Below, in pieces: positions 1 to 10,243 of a stretch of 64,000 bases of DNA (position 1 is the first letter of the stretch; the number at the start of each line of letters is the position of its first letter). The position numbers and the translations under genes are program-made. The stretch comes from Acorus gramineus (Eukaryota; Streptophyta; Magnoliopsida; Acorales; Acoraceae), in assembly GCA_030737835.1 (NCBI GenBank), contig CM060857.1, positions 4,095,279 through 4,159,278 on the forward strand. Reading direction: 5' to 3'. The notes under the pieces were generated by a model. It was not told the DNA's origin. It did not search any database and saw only the letters and a list, made by a program, of their open reading frames with translations.

Positions 1-116
1 GGACGATAGCTAACAGTCCAAAAATAAGCGGTTCCGATCGAAAAACCGGTAAAAACCGAAAACTGCCAGAACGCTCTAACGGTTACCAACAGGTTAAAAG
101 TGACACATATATAACA
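1..116 (-). mobile_element. End of an LTR (solo LTR or full element) of the third family
   Basis: Bases 1-116 match the right ends of the solo LTRs at 32490-36077 and 49848-49962, finishing with GTGACACATATATAACA. Read on the minus strand this is the LTR 5' end (TGTTATATATGTGTCAC). The body lies outside the window, so the target duplication (right side would be GGAAC at 117-121) cannot be checked, nor whether this is a solo LTR or a full element. Confidence 0.85.
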
Positions 117-300
117 GGAACTATCCCCATCGACAAAACCATGCAAGGTATCCTTGATATGGCAAACAATTGATCACCATGAGTCCTTTTAATAACTGGT
201 AAGCATGTGAATAATCTCTCATTGCTAGCATCAAAGTCAAGATAGCACCATGCATCATCAGGTTTGTTTCTCCATAACCCATTACCCCAATTTTATCATT
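117..300 (-). other. Possible coding remnant next to the LTR insertion
   Basis: On the minus strand one frame stays open for about 60 codons from ~300 to the LTR junction at 117, with a protein-like composition (NKPDDAWCYLDFDASNERLF and onward). A second frame is also open over much of it. I recognise no family. The open frame runs straight into the LTR, so if it is an exon the insertion at 116/117 interrupted it. From 300 to 720 I see nothing else I can support. Confidence 0.25.
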
Positions 301-723
301 ATTTGGGTCCTTGACAAATTAACAAGGAGAAATAAAAAAAATGAGCAGGGGCCCAAACGGAACAGATATGATCATTTGGTCTAGTCTCTTAAGTTGTTTT
401 GCAGGGCCTAGGAGAAGCAAGAAGGGAACGGACGAATGAATGGTCATTAAACAAGTAGACAGAACTTGCGTGGTCCCCCTAGATGGATATCGATCCAAGC
501 GGTTTCCGTATGGATCGTCGATAATCAAAACAAAGGCCATCTTGTAGTTTTAAAAAGGGGAGTATTGAAGCATGAACATATGCTTAATTGAGTGGGTATA
601 TCTACTTAGCTCTGTGTTTAATGTTGTTATACAGGGTCCAGAGGAAAGGAGAGCAGAACGAGAACACAAGAGAACAAAAAACCAAACAAGACTGGACACA
701 TGCTTCTGGACGAATCTTGTTGC

Positions 724-1061
724 GAACGTCGACTTAGACAATCCAGATGGTGAACGTTGATGGGGATGAACCTGGCGGTGAACGTTGACTAAGACAACCC
801 TTTGTGGAACGTCGACGGGGACAAGCCTGGCGGTAAACGTTGACTGAGACAACTCTGCGTGTAACGTCGACAAAGACAACTTTGCGTGGAACGTCGACAA
901 AGACAACTCTGCGCGGAACGTCGACAAAGACAACTCTACGTGGAACGTCGACAAAGACAACCCTGGTGTGAACGTCGACTTGGACAACCTTGCTTCTAAA
1001 CGTCAATGGGGACGATCCTGTTGATAAACGTCGACAAAGACAACCCCATTGGAGGATCGTC
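724..1061 (+). repeat. 27-bp tandem repeat array 1
   Basis: About twelve degenerate copies of a ~27-bp unit with core AACGTCGACAAAGACAACTC followed by a variable TGCGTGG-like part. Copies get weaker at both edges. The unit is homologous to the arrays at 6085-6335 (inverted) and 7425-7810 (same orientation). Long open frames on the minus strand here are a by-product of a repeat length divisible by three. The stretch 1062-1346 holds nothing recognisable beyond the probable 3' UTR of the antisense gene. Confidence 0.85.
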
Positions 1062-1346
1062 GAGCCATCTTTCAGCAACAACTTTGCCTATCTATAATGT
1101 TCCCTGATCACCCTGCAAATTCAACCCACCTGTCTATCCACATTCCATACACACATTCACAAAGCCAAAAAAAAAAGAGAGAGAGCATATGGCCCCTGCT
1201 ATTCATCATTTCAAACACTTGGACCAGTCCATTCTATATCTCTAAACTATCAGTCAAAACCATTCACCCACTAGGAGGAGTAAGTCTGGGATGAGGTATG
1301 AGTTATAGCCCAAAGGAATCCAAAGGAGGAAGGAGAATCAAACCTA

Positions 1347-4300
1347 TTATTGGAAGCCACCACCCTGAACCAAAGGAGGATGAGGAGGTTGTCCTGGGGC
1401 GGTCTCGCCCCCTTGAAAATCCCATCTCGCTGGAGAAGGTCTCGAAGTGGCGGATCCTTCAACCATCGAGGGAAGACGAGGGGGGGCCATTGAGTAGGAA
1501 CGTGATGCACCGCTTCGAAAGGACACCGAGCCTGACAGCCCCGACATCTCAAGAAATTTAAGGTCATCCTCTGTAAATACCCCTGCGGAGTTTATCTTCA
1601 TCCTCACAGTAGCCACAATAGACCGATACAAGCTCAATTCTTTGTTCCTCCTCTCGACCCGCTGCTGGGAAAGCCGGAGATCGTCTTCCATCTTGCGCTT
1701 ATTTTCTTCTGCTTTCTGCCTATCCTCCTCCGCTCTCTGTTGGAAGCATCTGAGATTCTCCTCCGACCTCCGCCGGTCCTCCTCCGCTCTCTGTCTACCA
1801 TTTCTCTCACTCTCCAAAGAAGACTGAAGGGTATGGATGAACTCTCGCTGCAAACCTGGGTCGGATGCACCTGAGGATGCCTCGAAGTCTGCTACTCTGG
1901 ATTGCAAGTTGTCCCTCTCACGGGTCAAAGCAAGGATGTCATTCCTTGTCTGAAGAATCTCCCTCTGAAACTGCGCTGCCTCATTCTCTTGTCGATCCCT
2001 AGCCTCTACAAGCTGCATCCGAACATCCATCAACTCGTTTTGAGCCTCTTGCAGTTGACCCAACAGTACAAGTTCTTGACCCGAAGATGATGGTAACGAT
2101 CCGGCAACTCGAGCTTGCTCTACTTCCTCAAGGTGTGCCTCAAGATCTCCTATTCTCTGCAAGAGTCGCTGTTTCTCCACCTGGAGTTCACTCACCAATG
2201 AAGTTTGAACTGCAAGCTCCTCGCTCACAGTCTTAAGTCTCCGAGCAACGGCAGATCGCCCGCCCTGATTAAAGAGGATTTGAATAATCATTCTTTATGA
2301 GAAGCATTACGAAAGGAGCAAGTTTTGAAGGAAACAAACATGCCTACCTCTATGTCAGGCATCGGTTCTTCGAATATCCCAAGATCCTTTGCATACTCCT
2401 TGCGATACCATTCCATGTAGTCATCACTACTGTCAAGATCCGCCGGTGGTCTAACTGGGTGGCCTTTCTCTTCCCATAACTTCAAGTGTTCAGAAAAGTC
2501 ATCCTCTGGAAAAAAGGCTTTTGGAATCCCTCGTAGAGTCAGACGAGGAGAAGCCGGAAGAGGACCAGGGATCCATTGGTGAAAGCCTAGCTGGCGTGCT
2601 ACGTGACTAGCGCAGTGGTAGAGAACCTCATTAAAGAAAACAAGCCACGTATCGCAGACTAGTTCATCAGGAATCTCCTCCACGTATGGCCTCCATGTCA
2701 TCTGAAATAGTAACAAGCGCATGGGACACTAAGCTGAAAGAATGCACCTCTCAAGGAAAGTTTGATGAAGCAGAGAACGTACCTTCTCCTCAGTCAGCAA
2801 GAGAAAGTCCTCGCGGAGAAGAGCTAGAGTCCTACCATAGTTTGCTTCTGGCGCAACCCACCGCATGGCACGAGGGAAAGATGGGTCGCAAAGATCCATT
2901 GATTGTGGACGAGCAATAGCAATATGCTCATACCCAAAGAGCTGTTCACCAAAAGGGGACGATGAGAAAAATCAATTACAAGTCCAAAGGTAGGCAAATG
3001 CAAGCATCGAGCAAGTTATACCTGAAGAAATGCAATGAACCCACCAAGACTCTTGTCCTTTGCCCGTTGCTTCTTTCTTGATAACTCAGCAAATAGATGA
3101 GCCAACATCGCTGCTCCCCAAGCATAGTCTCCCATTTGCACCAGATCCTCCATAAGGGTCAAAAAGTGTAAAGAAACTCGGTCCGGGGAATTACAGAAGA
3201 GCACGCGCCCAAAGAAAAATAAATAAAAGGCCCTCAGTTCTCTTTGGGCTCGCACAGGATCGGCTACTGTCTTCCTTTGTTTCATCATGAGGTCTCGGGC
3301 CACAAATCGCGCCTCCGTCTCTTTTGGCCGACGCAAGAGGAACCTCCCCAAGCCATATTGAGCAGCAAGACGCCCTAAAGGAATGCGGGTGAGATTTTTC
3401 CCTCCATCAATGAAATCCCAAGCACCGATTAACTCCCAAAATTTTTGACGGTAATTTCCAAGTGTCTTCCCTGTCACCGGGCGACTCGTGACTGGAAGAC
3501 CGGTGATCCGGAGGACATCTTCTAAAGTAGGCATCACTGCGCCAGTCGGGAGGATGAAGGCGCAGCTCCTTGGATCCCATCTCTCGCCTAAAGCCTCTAT
3601 ATATCCTCGGTCCACACTAAAAGGCTCAATCTGGAAGAAGGCCCGAAACCTGGCCCCATCTACAAGCCCTTGCTCAACAAACGCTAGGTCCTTATACCAG
3701 TTTCGCACGCCATGCCAAAAAGAACACGATCTCAGCGGCCGCTACAAGACAAAGGTAAGTAAAAAATTAAAAATGATGATTCCCTACTAATACTTAATTT
3801 CTCCTTTCAGGAGTAATAAAAAATGGGGAGGGAGAATCATGTTTACCAAGGCACGACGATAGGCACCCGCCACTTCCTCCTCATCGTCGCCCTCGCCGTC
3901 ACCCCCTGCCTCCAAATCAAGCATGGCAACCCGTTCATCAGCCCCTCCAGCTTCATTAGGCTCATCGACCCCTGTGTTCGCACCCTCAGACTCGTTCGAG
4001 CCCGAACCACCCTCAGCGTCTTGCCCAAAGCCACCCACACCCGCGACAATGCCCGCAAACACATCAATGCTTACGTTGCCTCCCTCGACCTCATCTATCT
4101 TTGTGCTTTCATCTATGGATCTGTTAGTACCTATATTATCACCAGATTCTACTGCAGTCGACTCATCCCATGATATCTCCTCCTCGGACCCATTAGTCTC
4201 CATATTCACCCTCGCCGCGACAATCCCCGCACTCACCGCTCCCGCCTCCACCCCTGACACTCCTCTCGTTGCCACATCATCGACAACCCCCGAGACTCCC

Positions 4301-4788
4301 ACTAGGTGCACATCCGCATTACTCTCAGCCTCCATGCCCACCCCCGCTTCAGTAATAACCGCTGCCCTCATCTCCCTTTTCCCCGCATCCGCACCTGTCA
4401 CCCCCATACGTGCGCCCGCTGCCCCCGATGTTTCGCCGCCCTCCGCAACCGCTGTGTCGCCTCCTACTACCTCCCCCATCACCGTCATCGGCCTTGTTTC
4501 CACTATCGCCATCATAGTGGTCTCAGGGTCCCTCTCGAGCATTTCACCAAACACCTCTCGTGCACCCTCCGTTCTTTCTTCTCCAACACCACCCCGGCCC
4601 CCACCGCTGCTGCCCATGACCTCCGGCCTCGCTGAACTTGCTTCCATGATCCCTGCCACCACACCCCTCACCTTTGGAACATCAAGGGTCGCCTTCGGAT
4701 CATCATTGCTTTCCCCATGTTGCCCCACCGAACCACCCGCGGAAGTCTTCCACCGTTTTCGCTCCAAGCGCTCGGTCCTCGGCGGCAT
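1347..4788 (-). CDS. Plant mobile domain (PMD) + coiled-coil protein, antisense gene carried by element A
   Basis: Five exons read as one frame: 4788-3847, 3741-3022, 2941-2783, 2701-2348 and 2264-1347, about 1030 residues. All four introns are GT-AG, 80-105 bp, and all are phase 0. Residues 1-314 are Ala/Gly/Glu-rich and probably disordered. Residues ~315-720 show PMD hallmarks (SFWHGVRNWYKDL; LPTGAVMPTLEDVLRITGLP; LFGYEHIAIARP; MTWRPYVEEIP). Residues ~735-950 form a long Glu/Arg/Gln-rich coiled coil. The start is the first ATG of the open frame (MPPRTERLERKRW); upstream the frame stays open without another ATG. The PMD is known from Arabidopsis MAIN/MAIL proteins and from transposon-borne copies; its biochemical activity is unsettled. 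No stop or frameshift is visible, in contrast to the gene in element B. The exon calls are mine by eye; no transcript is available. Confidence 0.8.
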
Positions 4789-5018
4789 CTCAATCTTGTT
4801 TTGAATAGGTGAGGAAGATGAAGGGGGTCTATCTAAATAAAATGGATTTGGGGAGGATGAATTAAAGCCTAGAGTTGATGACGCCCCGACGACGGATTGA
4901 ACGAACGGCAAGTGTTCTTTCACATTTTATATGAGTCAAAACCCACCACAGGTATGTCTAAATCACCCATAAATATATGCACATATATCTATTTAAATAA
5001 ACATATACTTAATTTGAG

Positions 5019-5028
5019 TTTATATAGT
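5019..5028 (-). promoter_or_regulatory. Candidate TATA box of the antisense PMD gene (element A)
   Basis: The minus strand reads CTATATAAAC, about 230 bp upstream of the ATG at 4788, in otherwise AT-rich DNA. The position suits a promoter with a ~200-nt leader, but the AT-rich context makes chance matches likely. The stretch 4924-5792 otherwise holds AT-rich sequence with recurring TTTTCAGATTTT-like motifs and no gene. Confidence 0.4.
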
Positions 5029-5792
5029 TGTGCCTTGGAAGCATCTTTGAACACTTTATTTCACGTATCTCCAACGGATTTTGGACGTATTTTTTTCAGA
5101 TTTTCAAACATTTATTTTCAAATTTTGGACATTTATTTTTTTCAGATTTTGGATATTTTCAAGTGTTATATTGCCTATATCAATGAATGTTCTGATTTTT
5201 CTATACTCTCTTTGTGTTTTGAGCACCTTTTGGGCATTCTATTGCATAATTTTCAAAGCAAATTTTTGGCACATCTTTAGATTTTGGGCATCTATAAGCA
5301 TTTTATTGTATATGTCAGTAGCATTTCGGTACATTTTCAGGATTTTCATTAGGGCTACGGCATTTAAACCTGGGCATTTTGTCTCTCAGTACATGCAAGT
5401 CAGGATTGATTCCCCATAGTCCAATTTTCTTTGAGCTATTAATAAAATGATCCTTCTACAATTATTCGAAAGTGTCCCCTTTTTATTTCTGTCATGATAT
5501 CCCCCTGTTTGCTGAGTTGCAACGCACGGTAGGCACAGGGAATCCAACGCCGGGCTGCAGTACACGAAGGCTAGGAACCCCAACCGAGGGTTGGATCACT
5601 CATTGACATTTAGATCAAATATTTCCTTCTCCCTTCAATGATCATTTCATTAATGGATCATAAGAAAATTGCTCCCATGTTTATCTCCTGACTTGTATTT
5701 ACCAGAAAACAATGCCTGATGGTTAAACCGATCAAAATGAGGTCTCTCTTCTTATCCTCGAATGGTGCTTCAAGCTTCACTTAAAACACCAT

Positions 5793-5807
5793 CCGAGGAG
5801 GGGCAAT
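5793..5807 (+). other. Polypurine tract of element A
   Basis: CCGAGGAGGGGCAAT lies immediately before the LTR start TGTAGATACC. It is the expected plus-strand primer site and fixes the element as plus-oriented. The corresponding tract of element B (GAGGGGGCAATT before TGTAGAC at 51920) is nearly the same. Confidence 0.8.
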
Positions 5808-6084
5808 TGTAGATACCCCATTTTGATCGGTCAGAACTGTGAAACACTTATCATTTGTGATATCTTAGTTTGCAGGTCTAAGCCCCGATGATCTTCCCGG
5901 AGCCAGAATAATCACTTGAGTAGGGAAAGGGAAGAAAAGAAAGCATGAGCGCAACAAGTTCTTGAAGGAAAGCTTAAGAAAAGCAGTACCATTGCCCAGA
6001 ACGGTTAAGCCTTGGGTTGTTGTATAAGACATCGAAAAATCTGTCTGGTGACTAAGACAAGCGACCACCCACTCGTTGTACTGG

Positions 6085-6335
6085 ACAATCTATCTGAGGA
6101 TTGTCGACTTCGACGATCTTTGGGAGGATTGTCGAACTGGACGATCTTTATGAGGATTGTCGACTTCGACGATCTTTGGAGGATTGTCGAACTGGACGAT
6201 CTTTCTGAGGATTGTCGACTTCGACGATCTTTGAGAGGATTGTCGAACTGGACAATCTTTCTGAGGATTGTCGACTTCGACGATCTTTGGGGGGATTGTC
6301 GACCTAGACAATGGGATGACGGATCGTCAAAAATA
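6085..6335 (-). repeat. 27-bp tandem repeat array 2 (inverted copy)
   Basis: About nine copies of a 27-28-bp unit, alternating two variants: GAGGATTGTCGACTTCGACG and GAGGATTGTCGAACTGGACG, each followed by ATCTTT. The reverse complement matches the units at 7425-7810. It lies upstream of the LTR TATA box. Confidence 0.85.
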
Positions 6336-6484
6336 CTGGGATAAGTTCAGCTCGAAAAGGACGGCATGGCTTGAATTTTTTCGCCTCTCCACCAACGTCA
6401 GCCACTTCGGGTGAACGTGGGAGCGTCGTGGGGCACTCATGACCTCCCCAAACAGGTGTCAAGAAGGTGGTGGCTCGTTTGGGC

Positions 6485-6491
6485 TATAAAA
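6485..6491 (+). promoter_or_regulatory. TATA box of element A LTR
   Basis: GGCTATAAAAGGGAGG, about 680 bp into the LTR, followed by a pyrimidine-rich stretch typical of a leader. This is a good match to plant TATA boxes and sets the direction of transcription. Confidence 0.7.
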
Positions 6492-6575
6492 GGGAGGCTT
6501 TTGGAAGAGGAGACTCATCTTTTACCCATCTTTTACTCTCCAAAACCTCTCCTAGCCTCTCCACTCGAGACCAGC

Positions 6576-6895
6576 AACCCTTCACCACCCTCCACCCTCC
6601 ATTTCCGAGCACCACCACCCCCTACACCAGCAGCCACCCCAAACAACCACCCACCACCCTCACCTACCACCTAACCCCTCCCATTTCTCTCCAAAAGCCA
6701 CCCATCCGAACCCATCTTTTTTTTTATCACCAACAGCCCTCTCAACACTCTCCACCCTCCATTTTCGAGCACCACCACCCCCTACACCAGCAGCCACCCC
6801 AAACAACCACCCACCACCCTCACCTACCACCTAAACTCTTCCCTTTCTCTCCAAAAGCCACCCATCCGAACCCATCCACTACCACCCAAAGTTAA
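6576..6895 (+). repeat. ~161-bp tandem duplication in the LTR leader
   Basis: A CA/CT-rich block with CGAGCACCACCACCCCCTAC occurs twice, near 6606 and 6767, with long matching flanks including CTCTCCAAAAGCCACCCATC. The Thr/Pro-rich open frames here reflect composition only and are not called as genes. Confidence 0.8.
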
Positions 6896-7424
6896 CCACC
6901 TTTTCTCATCACTATCATCTATCCCTCACCCTCCCTTGCCAAAGAGAAAGAGAGAGCTCACACCTCCCAACCCTCACTTCCCTTCCCTTTCCTTTTTTTC
7001 TTTTCTTTTTTTTAAAAGAACTTGTATAACATATCATCTCCTCATAAAACCCTTAAACAAGTTGTAACAAGCTTACTAAATCAAATAAATATAAGTTTAA
7101 TCAAAGTTGAGAGTGTTGGAGTACATCATTGGACTATTATCGGTTCTTTTGGAAACTATACGCAGCTGGCGGACGACCCTAACTTGGATCGTTGGTCAGT
7201 TGGTCTAGGGACCATTTGAACACTCCCCTTTGCAAGTTTGGGTACCTCCCAAGGACTACTAACCCCTTTTGTTTTACTTTGTTTACTTCATTTGTCATTT
7301 ACTGCTTTATATGTTTGTTATTACTCTTTTATATACTGTTTATATGCAGTTTTTTTTTCTCAGTTTCTTGTTAACATAAAACCTCCCTCTAATTTTGTTA
7401 ATTTTTTTTTTCTTGGAGTTAACC

Positions 7425-7810
7425 CTCGACAATCCCCCCTGGTTTGTCGAGCTCGACAACCCCCCGTGGATCGTCGAACTCGACAATCCGCCCATGGTTA
7501 GCCGATCCTGACAACCCATCCGTAACTCGTCATATTCGACAATCCACAAATAATTCGTCGCACTCGACAATCCCCCCTGGTTCGTCGAGATCGACAACCC
7601 CCCGTGGATCGTCGAACTCGACAATCCGCCCATGGTTAGCCGATCCCGACAACCCCCTGTAGTTCGTCGAACTCGACTATCCACCCATAGCTTGTCGAAC
7701 TCGACAATCCACCCATAGTTCGTCAATCCCGACAACTCCCCTGTGGTTCGTCGAGACCGACAATCCCTTCTGGTTCGTTAAACTTGCCAACCCTTCCTGG
7801 TTCATCAAGC
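7425..7810 (+). repeat. 27-bp tandem repeat array 3
   Basis: About thirteen copies of a 27-28-bp unit, best copies CGTCGAACTCGACAATCCGC followed by CCATGGT. Each carries near-palindromic TCGA motifs. The orientation is opposite to array 2 on the other side of the TATA box. Confidence 0.85.
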
Positions 7811-9257
7811 CCTATAGTTCACCTCCAGTCTATTGACCAGAAAGAACACCTCTTTTTATCCCATTTTCCAATCCTGCACAAACAAAAAAGTATCTTTCTC
7901 TCTCTCTTTGGGTTTGCAGGATCAATCTGAGCTTGAACACCTCAAGGCACGGCCGGCCGTGACCCTTGAGAGGAGAACCTGCGTCCCCCGTTGAAGGCGA
8001 GTAATAAAAGAATATCCTCTTTTCTTGCTTTTTAGGAAAAGCAAGTGGCGATCACACCAACGTCCTTGGAAGCGGTCGGGCAACCTTGGATGATCCATCA
8101 AGTGGCGATTCGGAGCGCCGTGCGCGTAACGGAACCAAACTTGACGGAACCCGGATTCACGACCACGCCGTGTCAAAATCCAACACCGACATATGCCAGA
8201 TCACATGCCCTAGGCTACACCACATGTGCGGCGGCCACATGCTGGCATGCGCGGCCGCACTTAAATCGATGGTATACACTACTCTATCGTAGCGTATGTT
8301 GCACTATTGCAGTGTTTGAAAATTATTTTTTTCATTTTTTCAAAGAAAAAATAACTAGTGTATCTTAATGTATATTTCACTTTTTATAATAATATGTACT
8401 TTAATGGGTGATGTATATTTTTTTAGACAAAAAAACAGATGAGAATTGCGGATGTAGCTGCACACAGGGCTGAATATATCATCTTCCAATGACTTATCAT
8501 GCCATCTCCAACTCTTACTTAAATATATATTCAAATTTAATTAAGAATTTGAGTAAAAGCTTTATTTGGTATGGTGTATCCTCAATCATTATTTTATATT
8601 TTACTCAATTCTTTATAAACAATTCTTATCTTCTCCCAGTTATTCATTGATTTGGCCTAAAAAAGGAGTCATCTGAAAAATTTGGGTAAAGTTTGGGTCT
8701 CCTCTCCTTTCATTTGATATGAGTTTGGATCAAGGGATGAAGAGGATTCTGTGGGATTTTTACTCAAATTAAAGATTGATATGAGTATGGATACATGATT
8801 GGAGATCTCTTACTCCCGTTTGGAGTGAAATATAAACCCAGAATAAGGGAGAATACAGGAGAATAAAAAAAAAAAACTATTTGTTTTGTAATAATAAATC
8901 TTGATAGCTATGCATAGATAAGCTAAGATAAGATTCGATAATAGGGGGTGTTGAAATTGCTTATCAGAACTTATTTATGTCAATGGATAAAAATATCATT
9001 CTTTATCATTTTAAAAAATTTATCTCACCTAAAACTCTCACACACATCACATCTATCATATCACACACACATCTCTCACACTTATTCCTAAACACAAACA
9101 ATTTATGCAATGTTATAATTGTCATTTAAAAATAGTCATAAATTCTTATCCATCTCTTTTTCACTTCTTCTCACTTTATCAAAAAGAGATCTAAATAACA
9201 AAAATGTCACTTTTACGTTTTCCAATTAGAAAATAGAAAATATGATCAACAAAAATT

Positions 9258-9466
9258 ATTTTTTTTAATTTTTATTTTACATTGGAGGGACCCTTATGGC
9301 TGACCTTACGATTAAGGTGAGAAGGCTACCTCTGCCTGTTTGCCTCGGTGTCACAGAAAATTCTTTCGAATAATTGCCAACAAACATGTGGGTAAGTTAG
9401 CCAGGACTGGAACCCAAAGCCTGCTTTTAACATAGGTATGTCTTGAACCATTATGCTATGGCCACG
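9258..9466 (-). mobile_element. tRNA-derived SINE
   Basis: On the minus strand the head starts near 9466 and carries an A box (TAGCATAATGG, 9448-9458) and a B box (GGTTCCAGTCC, 9404-9414) at tRNA-like spacing. A non-tRNA body and an A-rich tail (T-rich on plus, 9258-9280) follow. Flanking direct repeats are only approximate (TCAACAAAAATTA / TCAAATGAAAAATTTA), so the age is considerable. Confidence 0.65.
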
Positions 9467-10207
9467 TCAAATGAAAAATTTACTTATTTAGCATGAATTG
9501 TTATATATTTCAATAGAGTTATCAAGGACGAATCACCCTATGTCGTAACCCCAAACGGGGGTTTAATTTTCTATACTAGAATAATTATTTATTCATAATA
9601 GTTTATGTCGTCTCTTAAAAGTAGGGCTGCAACTCGGACGGGTTGGGTTCGGGTTGACCCCAACCTGAAGTTCAAGTTGTTTAACCCTAACCTGACACAA
9701 CTCAAATTTCAACTTGATGATTTTAATCCGAACCCAACCCGTAATAACTCGAACAAACCCACAAAAATCGATTTTCAAGCCTAGCTCACAAAAATAAATC
9801 CCAAAACAAATAATATATATTTTTAACAAAAACAAAAAAACACATATTTCACATATCTTAATAACACACTAAAACAATCTAAGTTCACCAAAAAAATTAT
9901 ATTGTGATCCAACAGTTGAGATTTTGAGTAAAAAATCAAGTATCAATTACCTGCGACCCATTTAGAGTATCATGTGGGGGTGTCTACCACCAGTTCGAGT
10001 TGGATCAGATTGTCTGTGATGTTAATCAGAATCCAACTCGATTTTATAGGTAACATGAATTTATTAACCCGAATTCAAATCCGAACCCGACCCAGTTCTT
10101 AGAATCCACCCTAAAATAAAAATCAGGTTAAACCCATTGGTTTTGGGAATTTTGTAAATAACAAAGGACATTATCGTCATCCAGTCGAAACTTCTCTGCC
10201 TTTTATC

Positions 10208-10238
10208 ACACATTGAGAGAGAGAGAGAGAGAGAGAGG
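10208..10238 (+). repeat. GA microsatellite in the gamma-SNAP 5' leader
   Basis: A run of about eleven GA dinucleotides ending six bases before the ATG. GA/CT tracts are common in plant 5' UTRs. No TATA box is evident just upstream. Confidence 0.8.
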
Positions 10239-10243
10239 CAGCC

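Larger units (their letters stand above)
1..8185 (+). mobile_element. Element A: Ty3/gypsy-type LTR retrotransposon, 3' part only
   Basis: Only the 3' internal DNA and 3' LTR lie in the window; any gag-pol would be upstream of base 1. The orientation is set by a purine-rich tract (5793-5807) directly before an LTR that begins TGTAGATACCCC and has a plus-strand TATA box. The interior holds a reverse-strand plant mobile domain gene (1347-4788). This is the same position as in element B at 31.7-53.0 kb, whose 3' junction is very similar (GGGGCAATT then TGTAGA). I infer a Tat-type gypsy element from that parallel; no pol domain of A is visible. A foreign LTR end occupies 1-116. Confidence 0.75.
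5808..8185 (+). mobile_element. 3' LTR of element A
   Basis: Starts TGTAGATACCCC just after the polypurine tract and ends ...ATCCAACA, giving TG...CA ends and 2378 bp. The partner LTR is outside the window, so the 3' edge and the target duplication (CCGAC at 8186-8190) are inferred. It contains a TATA box (6485), a pyrimidine/CA-rich leader with a ~161-bp duplication, and two inverted 27-bp repeat arrays. Confidence 0.7.
8186..10243. other. Spacer between element A and gamma-SNAP
   Basis: AT-rich, no gene. It holds a tRNA-derived SINE on the minus strand (separate entry), a CAACCCG/CGGGTTG-rich stretch at 9624-9760 and 10060-10110 that looks like part of an old non-autonomous DNA element, and CACACATC-type simple sequence near 9040-9080. 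The part at 8255-8460 resembles the AT-rich insertion at 61666-62008 in motif style (TACACTAC, GTAGCGTATG), but I could not define its ends. Confidence 0.5.

Noticed and set aside
550..1081. Ser/Thr/Leu/Val repeat open frames on the minus strand
   Set aside because: Product of the 27-bp tandem repeat, whose period is a multiple of three.
3823..4804. Plus-strand open frames of 100-290 codons
   Set aside because: They are the complement of the Ala/Gly/Glu-rich first exon of the PMD gene; the minus-strand frame is the one that splices to recognisable domains.
6085..6335. CRISPR-like array
   Set aside because: Repeats are contiguous, without unique spacers, in a plant LTR.
6411..6895. Thr/Pro-rich open frames
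   Set aside because: CA/CT-rich LTR leader containing a tandem duplication; no signal of a gene.
9404..9466. tRNA gene on the minus strand
   Set aside because: A and B boxes are present, but there is no cloverleaf acceptor stem closure, and a SINE body and A-rich tail follow.
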